From positions 62,001 through 126,000 of the forward strand of contig NW_023503295.1 of assembly GCF_014529535.1 (NCBI RefSeq): a stretch of 64,000 bases of DNA. The letters are read 5' to 3'. Positions 48,261 to 58,600 of this stretch are shown one piece after another (position 1 is the first letter of the stretch; each line of letters starts with the position of its first letter). The notes beneath the pieces are model-generated. The model was not told where the DNA came from, did not search any database, and was given only the letters and a program-made list of their open reading frames with translations. Position numbers and translations under genes: made by a program. This DNA comes from Bradysia coprophila (taxonomy: Eukaryota; Arthropoda; Insecta; Diptera; Sciaridae).

Positions 48261-48624
48261 TTTGTAAGATTTTTGACGATCGAACCGCCAGTGTTTACAT
48301 TCCGTTAAAATCTATCAATGGATAAGGATGATATTGAAGCTTCACAAAACAATGAACTTATTAGTAAATTACATGCTCCGTAGTTTATACGAGATATGAA
48401 CGTATTACGAGCGATGTTGTGCGAGTTGTAGTACATACTTTGACTTAAATAATTGTATGGTCGAGTATATGATAAAATAAATGAAAAAAAAGGTTATTGT
48501 GACTAGTGGAATTATAGCCCTTGTCTTAGAAAGTGTACAAATGACACATTTTAGATTTTAAAAACTGTCACCTTATGTGGACGTTATATCCACGTGGACT
48601 ATCGGCCAAAGGAGAACTACAAAA
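48261..48624. other. No gene seen
   Basis: Spacer between two repeats. ATGCTCCGTAGTTTATACGAG (48372-48392) resembles a segment near 36669-36690, a possible short dispersed repeat. Confidence 0.4.
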
Positions 48625-49589
48625 AAAACATAGCTAACGCCGACCCGTACGAAACACCTATTCGTATCAAAAGCCTTCAAATAGGTATATATAGATGTCC
48701 ATATATGGAATCCCTGAAACCCCTCACACTTAACACATTATTTCCATGTTAACAGAAACTCTCTAAGTATCATTTTTCCCAATATATATCACTTTTACTA
48801 AAATCCAATATGGCCGCCGGCAGCCATTTTGTTAGGAGACCGGAAATAGTACCGACGCTTTACATTCGTTAATACCTTTCAAACAAAAAAAAATTCATGA
48901 AATTCGGTCAAAATTTACTCGAGATATTGACAAAATACTCCACGTTCACTGTACGGCCGAGTAGCCAGATAAGAGCTCACTCCAAGAGACCTAGCTCACG
49001 CTCCGGAGAACATAATTTCATAAAAAAAATTTTCCCTGATTGGTACGGTCAATACCTATCTAATAAAGCTAAAACAGACGAAATATGTTCAAATGTGGCC
49101 GACCTACAAGCAAAAACTGCTTGCCGCCCTGTGCCTGTTCCACACCAAGGGGTCTAACTCACGAGTCGGTCATCCGATTTCCATAAACTTTTTTTTTGTC
49201 GATCGGTATTGTAAATACCTTTTATTTGACGTATCACTTACAAGTTTAACGTTTAAATGTCCGGAGATATCTTCGAAAAACCGTAAAGCACTTATTGGGC
49301 CACAGCTCGGGAGGGGTCGATCCAAAATCAATCATCTTCGAACTCAGCCTGTCTTTTGACATTACCAAACGGGGAAAAAAAAGAATTTTCAAAATCGGAT
49401 GCGTTTTACTCAAGTTATCGTGCAGACAGACAGACGGACAGACGGACAGACGGACATTTTTTTTTTCGCGGATTTGGCATCTCTAGACAACCACAATAGG
49501 TTTCCCCTTACTCAGGGCGTCCAATTCGACGTGTTACAAACGTATGCGTAAACCTATAAGACCCCAGTACTTCGTACGGGTCTAAAAAC
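48625..49589 (-). mobile_element. Non-autonomous element, family B copy 2 (0.97 kb, inverted)
   Basis: Reverse-complement relative of 29585-30843 with the same two ends and a short GTCC/GTCT microsatellite (about 49425-49456). It lacks most of the extra block near the right end of copy 1. The end nearest the acetyltransferase lies only about 20 bp beyond that gene's stop codon, so the gene's 3' UTR probably runs into the element. Confidence 0.75.
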
Positions 49590-49609
49590 GTTTTGCTACG
49601 AATTCTGTA

Positions 49610-50641
49610 TTACGATTTTGTAGCCGCTTTACTTAACCTTTTCAAATCATAATTTGACAAAGCTTTGCGTAAAGTGGACTCATTAATTTTCGGAAACCAG
49701 TTCATAATATCATCGGCCATTTCCGCATAAGTTTTAAATTTTCTCTCCGTTCGCTCGTCGCGAGATCCATGAACAAAGGTTCTACCTCGAAAACTCACAA
49801 ATTCGAATTCCGTTGCGGTTTTTATGGACACGAATTTGTATAGGAAGATTGTGTTACAGAAAAAATAGTCTGTCCGATCTGTAAATATTATCGTAAATTC
49901 CTCATCGAAATCACTAAGTTGTTTTGGTTTTTGTAGGTTGTAGGAGACTTCAACCATCTTGTCAGTTTGAGGTTCCTGAAATTTTTTTTTTCAATTTTAG
50001 CAAATTTTCGAGTGATTTGATGGTCTCACTAATTCCCCTTTAATCGCACAGCCAGCATACAGTATCCGCTCATGCAGCTGGCTTTGTTCATTAAATCGAA
50101 CTTCGAAATCAAATCCACCTGCTCTGCCACGATGTGGTAAATCGTTTAAATTTATCGGACACGTAATTGGACGACCCATTCCAACGTCGACCAGAAACCG
50201 ATCTCCTGATGCAGCCAGAACAGAGTCGATTTGTACAACTAAAACGAGATGGTTGTTCGGAAGCCCGTTCGCAAGAACTTCTGATGAAAAGACATCGACG
50301 CGAAATCCAAGAAAGTCGAGCAGCAATTTTAGAAAGTAATTCAAATGAACACATGCGCCGCCATGTGTGTCTATGGTGTGTGAGACTATGTCGGGGACTT
50401 TGGGCAATTTCCGTTCACTAGTCTCCATTGCACCCCATGTGATGTTCTGTTCGAATAAAATGAATTTGTTCATTGAATTGCACAGCGGATCACAGCGGTT
50501 TACCTCATAGTGAAGGTGAGTCCCAAACTTCGAAACGATTTTAAATAAAAAAATGTGTTTGCTGTCGCTGAGAACCGTACTCCAATGTTCGAATTCCAGT
50601 ACGTTCTCCAGGAAATGTTTAACATTTGCTTCTGTTAGCAT
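49610..50641 (-). CDS. Arylamine N-acetyltransferase (cysteine-dependent NAT family), two exons, 325 aa
   Basis: Proposed exons on the minus strand are 50641-50030 and 49975-49610, joined by a 54-nt GT-AG phase 0 intron that removes an in-frame stop. NAT enzymes move an acetyl group from acetyl-CoA to arylamines or hydrazines through a Cys-His-Asp triad. The motif TH-GGACVHLN (family consensus RGGxCxxxN) places the nucleophile at Cys97; NNHLVLVVQID gives His131 and FLVDVGMGRP gives Asp152. A short insertion lies between His and Asp, and the usual Arg before GG is His. The C-terminal part (FEFVSFRGRTFVHG) fits the family, and the length is slightly above the usual 280-300 aa. The frame stays open upstream to about 50791 without another ATG, so an upstream exon is possible. 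The protein is probably cytosolic. This family is not expected in most insects; see findings. Confidence 0.85.
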
Positions 50642-51006
50642 TTTCGCCGCAATTGAAACTGAAGATATTTCATCATTTGGTTCAATTATTTCTGCAATCT
50701 CATCGACTATCGAAATGACACCCAGATAAGATAACGGTACACATAACTTTATGTGAGATGTGATCAGCACGAAGCACCAACGGTCAATTATTTATTTTAT
50801 TTCAGCAAGTTAGTGTCGCTATGTTTAATATTGCCAAGAGAGATAATTTGATTAAATTATGTCGTCATAAATAAGTACACTCATCATTAAAGATATGAAT
50901 TTTGTTAAATATTCGGAAAAGTTATGAAAAATCAGAGTTGACGTCAGGTAAACATCTGTCGAAATTTTGTATAAATTGGATTTGTAAACCATTAGAGCGA
51001 TGTCGA
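50642..51006. other. No further gene seen
   Basis: Region upstream of the acetyltransferase. It should contain its promoter, but no clear TATA box was identified. Confidence 0.4.
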
Positions 51007-51134
51007 TCTTCTTCTTCTTCTTTCTCAGCCTGTTTCTGTCCACTGCTGGACATACGCCTCCCCAATTCTCTTCCATTCCGAACGATTAGTTGCAACTTGT
51101 TGCCAATTTGCGCCTGCAATTCTCTTTATACCAT

Positions 51135-52379
51135 TATTTTACCAAAAAAAATTTGACCGGAAACAACCAAAATTTTACCAAAAAAATCTGCGTCGCATGT
51201 GGCAGATAAATTTTCTTGCTGGTCTGTTCCTGAACATTTGCCACTTTGCGACGCAGATTTTTTGGGTAAAATTTTGGTTGTTTCCAGTCTAAATTTTTTT
51301 TTTGTAAAAATTATTTGGCAGATGATGAGAAAAACGAAGCCAACTTGTTTGAACTAAAATTGGGTGTAAAATTTAATTTTTGCGTAACGAAGCTGAAAGC
51401 GTCAACTCTAGCGATATCATTCATTTTAGAAATTGTACTTCAAAGACTGCGTCACACTTTTCTCGAAGAGATTTTTGTTGGGATATCAGTCGTTTTAGAA
51501 GTTTTAGAACTCTGCTTTTTATAACAGTTTATAACAGAAATTCGAAAATTTGACGAAATTCGAAAATTTGACGAAATTCGAAAATTTGACGAAATTCGAA
51601 AATTTGACGAAAATCGAAAATTTGACAAAATTCGAAAATTTGACGAAATTCGAAAATTTGACGAAATTCGAAAATTTGACGAAAATCGAAAATTTGACAA
51701 AATTCGAAAATTTGACGAAAATCGAAAATTTCACGAAATTCGAAAATTTGACGAAAATCGAAAATTTCACGAAAATCGAAAATTTCACGAAAATCGAAAA
51801 TTTCACGAAAATCGAAAATTTCACGAAAATCGAAAATTTCACGAAAATCGAAAATTTGACGAAATTCGAAAATTTGACGAAATTCGAAAATTTGACGAAA
51901 GTAATTCTCTCTCCGCCTCCATTCAAGAAATATCTACAAAACCCCAATTGACCCACCCATTTCCAACTTTCGACATTTTTCACATATGCCCGTAAAACTC
52001 TGAGACTTTGCCGAAGAAAGTAACTCTCTATCTTTCATAACCCAAAAAAATATTAGTCCTTTCATCCTACGCTCGAGTAGCTCAAAATTTGGTTACTCTA
52101 ATCACTCTAGCTCAAACGAATCTGCCCCGATTTTTTAAATTATTTTTTTGTTCGAATCGTGTTACGAATACCTTTCATTTGATGGGTCGCACGCCTCTGT
52201 AGGTTTCAATACAGCTAAGCTACAGCCGAAAACGCGTTCCCGACCCTCGAAAACCACACTCAGAAACCACTTCGAGGCCAATAAAACAAAATTCTGGTTT
52301 TTCCTGGGGTAATGGCGTATCACATTTTCATTTTTATGCCCACCCTGAGGTTCCTGACTAGTTTCCGAGATCGACCGTC

Positions 52380-52413
<34 letters not shown>

Positions 52414-52722
52414 AACATACAGAGTAAGTTGAAAGATTTTGATTGTTTGGGAAAAGTCAATTTGGTGTATTTTGTATGAAAAGTGACCAATTTCAAAACG
52501 ATGTATCTCCGGTAATTTTAAACCTACATAGTCGAGTGATAGCTCGTTTTGCTCGTATTTGAAGCGATAATATGAAAGAATATGTTTTGTGGTGATATAA
52601 ACCAAAGGGTAGAAACTGAAATGTTCGGCTATATATAGTTGCCGCGTCTCAAAAAATTTTCTTCGTTCTTATTTTGGGAGTTAGACTGCGTCAAGTCCTC
52701 CGCTATCGCTCCGGACATGATT
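51135..52722 (-). mobile_element. 1.59 kb repeat inserted in the RTE element
   Basis: RTE coding sequence stops at GAGGGATGG (52723) and resumes at ATGGTATAAAGAG (about 51134), so the DNA between is an insertion with limits set by the broken gene. ATGG at both junctions may be the target duplication. It begins ATCATGTCCGGAGCG like the repeat at 46960 and contains a GATA run (52379-52412) and an 18-bp array. Confidence 0.75.
51541..51905. repeat. 18-bp tandem array, about 20 copies
   Basis: The unit TTCGAAAATTTGACGAAA, with variants TTTCACGAAAA, repeats about twenty times. The period is divisible by three and the unit has no stop in several frames, so long spurious frames (FVKFSNFVKFS and NLTKFENLTKFE) are open on both strands. 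Confidence 0.95.
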
Positions 52723-53528
52723 CCATCCCTCTGGTGGTCTACCTCTAGGTCAAGTTTTAGGTGGTCTCCAGTTCATGATCTTTTTGGTCCAACGTTCGTC
52801 CGTCCTTCTTGCTATATGTCCCGCCCAGCTCCACTTTAAAGATGCTATTCTCTCCATGACATCAACGACTTTTGTTTGTTGTCGAATCCATTGATTTGTC
52901 AATCTATCTCTGAGCGTAATTCCAAGCATACTCCGTTCCATGGCTCTTTGTGCCACTCTTAATTTATTTTCGGAAGCTTTTGTTAACGTTAACGTTTCCG
53001 CTCCATATGTAAGCACAGGATGGACGCACGTATCGAACACTTTCAGACTATTGTTCATTTTGCTTTTGAAAATTAGCCTGAGTTTTCCGAACGCTGCCAA
53101 TGCAAGACCAATTCTACGTTTTATTTCTGCAGTTTGGTTGTCTAGACCCAACTTTAATTTATGACCTAGGTACACATAACTGTCGACTCGTTCAATGACA
53201 GTATCACCAATTTTAATGTCTCTGTCGTCGTCAATGTTTGTCATGATTTTCGTTTTCGACAAATTCATCTTGAGACCGACTTTGTTTGACTCCTCATTCA
53301 ACTGTTGCAACATAATTTGCGCCTGGTCTAGATCAGCTGCCATCCATCAGGGAGATATAATCTGCGAAACGGAGATTACTCAGGTACTCTCCATTTACGT
53401 TGATCCCCATTTCACTCCAGTCTAATTTCTTAAAAATACTCTCCAGAACCGATGTGAATAATTTATGTGATAATGGTGTCAGCCTGTCGTACACCTATGC
53501 CAATTCTGAATTTTTCCGTGCTTTTATG

Positions 53529-53690
53529 CAATGAAAGTGTAAAACAGGTATGGTCTATTGTCCGCCCGGAGGACATAAAAATTTGATTTTCATACTTAAA
53601 CGCACTCATTTTCATATTATTTTGACATAAAATGTGAGTGCGTTTAAGACGAATTCGCCGATCGACCATACCTGTTCTAGGCTTTCATTG
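53529..53690. mobile_element. hAT-like MITE (162 bp) inside the RTE reverse transcriptase
   Basis: The ends are CAATGAAAGTGTAAAACAGG and, as complement, CAATGAAAGCCTAGAACAGG, both continuing TATGGTC. The 8-bp repeat CTTTTATG flanks both sides (53521-53528 and 53691-53698). Removing element plus one repeat restores the RTE reading MKLHKSTEKFRIGIGVRQ. An 8-bp duplication and a CAATG start fit the hAT superfamily. Confidence 0.88.
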
Positions 53691-54270
53691 CTTTTATGGA
53701 GTTTCATACACGACGTAGCGTTTTTATAGACGTATCGAATTGTGTTGGAGTATCTTGAGTCTACTCTGCACTCGTCTAATGAGTCCAATATCGACCATGT
53801 TTCCACTGAATCAAAAGCTTTTTCAAAGTCTATGAATATCAAGACCACAGCAATCTTGTATTCATTGCATTTCTCAATTAGCGTTCTCATAACATGTATG
53901 TGGTCGTTTGTGCTGAATCCTGATCTAAATGCAGCTTGTTCAACAGGTTGGTAGAAGTCGAGCTTCTTGGTGTTCCTCTTCGTAATGATTTTCATGAATA
54001 ACTTGTACAGTGTTGATAAGAGACTTATGGGTCGATAGTTTTCCAACTTTGTTTTGTCTCCTTTTTTATGCAGCAATGTAATCACTGCATTTTCCCATGC
54101 TTCTGGTACTTCTTCCCATTGGAGACATTGATTAAACAAAGTTGTTATTGCACCCAATAATAGTTTCATGGCTTCCACTGGAACACCATCTTCACCGACT
54201 TTTTGTCTTTCATTTCGGCAATGTCGATGTTTCTGACTATAGTACCGATAAACCATTCACTAGTTGAACA

Positions 54271-55185
54271 GAAGACATTTTTTCGTGCATTTTGGTATAA
54301 AAGCGTGAATTTTTTACCATGGGGATTCCAAAACGATTAGGAGACTTTGAAAAAGTAACCTCTTGCGCCATCTACATCCGGTTGAAGTTTTCGATGCAGG
54401 GGTGCAAATTTTGAATTTTAGGATTCTGGGTAGGCCCGGCCAGTTCAAAGAAACAATTTATGCGAATAGCACACTAATTTATCCTTCATCGGAAGTCTTT
54501 TTCAGATGCGATCATTTTTTGACAGCGGAGTTTCGACCTATAACTCATTGCCCCCGAGTATAAAGATGATCAAAAAACCCTTAAAGGGTAAATGTGACGC
54601 AAGTCCTTTATCTTACTTACAAAATAACTGATATTGCTGAGGGTGACGCTTTGTGCGCCGTACGCAAAAGTTTCATCAACAAAAAATTTGTGAAAGAAAA
54701 TTTTACAAAAATAGATTTGCGTCACAAGTGGCAGATGGTTTGAGTGGTTTGCCCCTTGGGATTTCCAAAACTTTTTTTTATGGTTTGATGAGGAATTAGT
54801 TTAGGTTCGATTACGCAATGGTTAAGATTGAAGGAGGTCTATAACGGACTTGGTGGTCTTAAACATATTCCCAACAGAATAATTGTCCCATTGTTATGTA
54901 ACACGACAACTTGGGTAATTTTCAACGGATTTCAAAAAGAGAAAACTAATTTTTATTCGACGTGGAGTGAAAGAAAAAAGAAAATTCCAACGAATGTGAA
55001 CTTTGCCTGAGCGAAGTGAATTTCATTTTTATTCATGAAGCAGGCAAGAAATACGCCATCTCTCTACCGTCTTTATGTAGAAGTATCGCAAGTTTGAACT
55101 TGTAAGTCAGGTAAATCATAGTTTCCTCTCTATTCTGGGAAATTCTGGGAATTCTAAATTATTTGGTAAAGTAGTAGCTCATTGG
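54271..55185. other. Intergenic stretch with a partial repeat
   Basis: The segment 54594-54740 is the reverse complement of about 44740-44886 (GTGACGCA-ended family). Two short plus frames (54363-54563, 54828-55010) have no recognised domain. Confidence 0.45.
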
Positions 55186-55392
55186 CTACGTACTGTAGCC
55201 ATCCACAAAAATGATTTGGGTTATATTCTCATCGGCAGTCAATTCCACACGAATTTGGCTAGCGATTATATCGCATTGGTAACGTCCTAAAGTTGACTTA
55301 AGCTTCACAATTTGGGTAGTAGCAAAGTGTTTGGTGGCTGCCAAGATGTACACGCTTAGTGACTCGTATGCAGTAATCCAAATACGATGCAT
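55186..55392 (-). CDS. Small uncharacterised frame (68 aa)
   Basis: An ATG-started frame on the minus strand with balanced composition (MHRIWITAYESLSVYILAAT, YQCDIIASQIRVELTADE). It lies just downstream of the large Kazal gene. No signal peptide, domain or family is recognised and no splice context is obvious. It may be a short gene, an exon of an unseen gene, or chance. Confidence 0.2.
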   Translation of the reverse strand: MHRIWITAYESLSVYILAATKHFATTQIVKLKSTLGRYQCDIIASQIRVELTADENITQIIFVDGYST

Positions 55393-55558
55393 TTGTCTAG
55401 CCTACATTCAGGCGAGGTGTCAATTGAGTTACTTACTTTCCTTTGCATACTTCGAGGCGAGGTTTGGAAGTCGTGTTAAACATGTGACCTAAAGAGCCTG
55501 TTGAGGGAAAATTTTCGGAAAAAATAAACAGCAGAAGTTGATGCAGCGGTATAAGGAA

Positions 55559-55564
55559 TTTATT
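55559..55564 (-). terminator. Polyadenylation signal of the large Kazal gene
   Basis: AATAAA on the minus strand about 85 nt downstream of the stop at 55649-55651. Confidence 0.65.
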
Positions 55565-55648
55565 GATTTGAACACAAAACAAAACAAATTCGAATCGATC
55601 TATGTTGGAATAGATATAATGAGCTGCTTCTACAAAATCTACGTTCAT

Positions 55649-58600
55649 TTAGCATCCACTGTCGCACTGACCATCGCGTGAGTAGTAGAACTCTAAAGAT
55701 GGAAATGGAAATTAGACAAAAATCTCACGAGTCACCGGAGCTTTACGGAAGGACTTACTGTTTTTAGGATTGTTACAATTGTGAAGTACACGTTCACAGT
55801 CGTTGTAGAACGAGGATGGTTTCACCTTGGGATCGCTGGATGTGGCACAGATCCAGCTCTCTTTATTTGGACACTTCAATCGTTTGCATTCGACTGGGCA
55901 CTCTCCATCGGCTGCCTTGGTGAGTGCTAGAATACGAACAAGAAGACTTAGCTCATTGGACATCGAAAGCATTTTGAGATTATGATGTGAAGACGTTTCC
56001 ACCCAAATTTATTGAGAAAGTGATCTTACGTTTAGTGGGATTGTGGCAGTTATACGAATCCAGTTGACATTGATTCGCAAAGGTTCGGGCGTCGCTGTTT
56101 TTGCAGTCGCCGTTTGACGATGCACAAACTGGATTACAATCAGCTGGACAATTGTCTACGCATGGCTTTTTACATTCGCCTTCGTACTGCACAGCGTATG
56201 CTGTAGCGTTAATGGAAAATGTTTGGTTTCATTCCAGTGAAGAAAAGAAAATTGGGAAATTTGTCTTACGATTGTAGGGATAACGGCAATTGTAGCCGTC
56301 CAATTCGCATTGATTCGAATAAGTTTGCTCAGTTCCGGAACTATCTTTAGCACACACAGGCTTATAGATGGCTAGACACATGGTAAGACAGTTGTGGCAT
56401 TCGCCAGCATAGGACACAGTCAATGCTAAATTTGAAGAAGAAAAAAATGATTTTTCCGATCGCAAATTTCTGTAACGAGATTGTCTTACAACTGTACGGA
56501 TATCGACAATTGTAGTTGTCGAAGTCGCATTGATTCGAAAAGGTTTTTTCGTTTCCTCCAGCGTCTACGGAACACACTGGATCATACACGTCCGGACAGC
56601 CGAAGTTACATTCATGACATTCACCCTCGTACGACAGACTGCATTCTGAAATGTTTCGAAAAGTGTGTCAATTGGAAACCCTATTGTCCATAAGTTCATT
56701 CAACTGAACGTACGATCGTTCTTGTTCACGCAATTGTAACTCTCCAATTCGCATTGGTTTCCGAATTGTCTTTCGTTGCCTTTCGAATCTACCGTACATA
56801 CTGGCGCATAAATTTTCGGACATCCAAGTCGGCAGTTGTTGCATTCTCCGTTGTAGGCTACCGTGCATTCTATATAGCAAAGAATATGAATTTAGAGTGC
56901 AGTCGACCGAAACCATGTTCAATTCAATTCAACATACGATCATTCGGGTATCGGCAATTGTAGCTGTCCAATTCGCACTGATTCGAGAACAATCTTTCCT
57001 GTCCTAGTGAATCATAGGTGCACACTGGAGCATAGAGTCTAGGACATGCGACTTGGCAGTTGTTACATTCTCCATTGTATTTGATTGAGTATGCTGGAAT
57101 TTTTGTGTACACAATTAAATCAGCACTTCAGTCCAGCAACGCTACACTTACTATTGAAAGGATATCGGCAGTTGTAGCTCTCCAATTCGCATTGATTCGA
57201 ATAGGTTTTTTCATTTCCATTAGAATCGTACGCGCAGACGGGGTCGTAGTTTGCAAGGCAGGCAACGTTGCATTGGTTGCATTCACCGGCGTACGCTACG
57301 CTGTATTCTGAAATCGAAAACAAATTTCGAAATTTTGTCCGGAAATCGATGCTACTTCAGTCGAACTCACGGTCATTGGGGTATCGGCAGTTGTAGCTCT
57401 CCAATTCGCATCGATTTCCCCAGGTTTTTTCGTTTCCTTCCCCATCAGTAGTGCATACAGGATCATAGATTTCAATGCAAGCAACGGCGCATTGGTTACA
57501 TCTACCTTCGTATGCTATGGTGTATTCTGCAAGAGGTGGGAATGTTTTAGTGGCGAAAGTGCATACAATGCAGAGATGATCATGGTCCTTACGATCGTTT
57601 GGATTCAAGCAATTGTATTTCTCGTACTCGCACTCGTTGCTAAACTCTTTCTCTTCTCCATTGCTATTGATTCCGCACTGTGGACGGTAAATTCTTGGAC
57701 ATCCCAATCTGCATACCGGTTTACATTCTCCGTCATGAGCGGCAACATATCCTGTTATGAATTCGGTTAATGGCTCAACTCGGTACTCATATACACACTC
57801 ATATACGAACCATCAGCTGGATTCTGGCTTATGTAAGCATCTCGTTCACATTTGTTGGAGAATGTCCTGGAACCCAATGTGGGACTGATTGCACAAACAG
57901 GTGCATACTCTTTCGTACATATGACCGGTTCAATGCAACTGCCATCATACGAATACTCGAACTCTTTAGATTGGAGAAAAATCATTTAAATTCTGTGGTT
58001 TCATGTTTATCACGTGGGGCACTTACTGTCGTGACAGTTATCGCGATTGTGCTGTTGTAACATACAAGGATTTCCAAAAGTCTGCTGAGCCCCCTGACTA
58101 TTCGTGGCGCAGATAGGTTGACCGATCTTATTGCATTTAATGTCAGCACACTCGTCACACTCTCCATCATGGATGACAGTGTATTCTAGGGAACAGTTAA
58201 TTAGAGTTTGAGTTTGAGTGACCTGACGGAACTTACGGTCGTTTTCGTTCAAACAATTATGCGATGCCACAGCGCAGCCGTTGGAAAACGTTTGAATATT
58301 TCCACTTTGTCCAGCAGCACAGATTGGGACATAATTGAAGGGGCAAACGGTTGGACATTTCGGTTCTTCGATGCAACTGCCATCATATGAATATTCGTAT
58401 CCTGTAGTGGCGGGATAGAAAATACATTTTTCCCACCGATAATAGTCACGCGGTGCACTTACTGTCGTTGCAGTTCTCGCAATTGTGTTGTTGTAACATA
58501 CAAGGATTGCCAAATGATTGCTGAGTCCCTTCACTGTTTGACGCGCATATAGGTTGACCGATCTTATTACATTTAATGTCAGCACACTCGTCACACTCTC

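Larger units (their letters stand above)
51007..54270 (-). pseudogene. RTE-type LINE, 5'-truncated and interrupted by two insertions
   Basis: On the minus strand VGEDGVPVEAMKLLL, ITLLHKKGDKTKLENYRPIS, QAAFRSGFSTNDHIHVMR and IFIDFEKAFDSVETW (54256-53700) form the reverse-transcriptase fingers and palm. MNLSKTKIM, VDSYVYLGHKL, HPVLTYGAETLTL and SWAGHIARRTDERW (53343-52750) form the C-terminal region. The last residues, IKRIAGANWQQVATNRSEWK to AYVQQWTETG and stop, lie beyond a 1.59 kb insertion at about 51030-51128. An AAG-repeat tail at about 51007-51024 marks the 3' end. A 162-bp MITE splits the palm, a TGA interrupts the frame near 52750, and a one-base frameshift lies near 54225. It cannot encode a working enzyme. 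Confidence 0.9.

Noticed and set aside
50642..50770. Extension of the acetyltransferase N-terminus to 50770
   Set aside because: The upstream part has no ATG (it begins with GTG) and does not resemble the NAT N-terminus; ATG at 50641 was preferred, though an upstream exon remains possible.
51519..51983. 154-aa and 133-aa open frames on opposite strands
   Set aside because: They are translations of an 18-bp tandem array whose period is a multiple of three and which has no stop in several frames.
57492..57770. 92-aa plus frame with membrane-like segments
   Set aside because: Antisense to Kazal exons 13 and 14.
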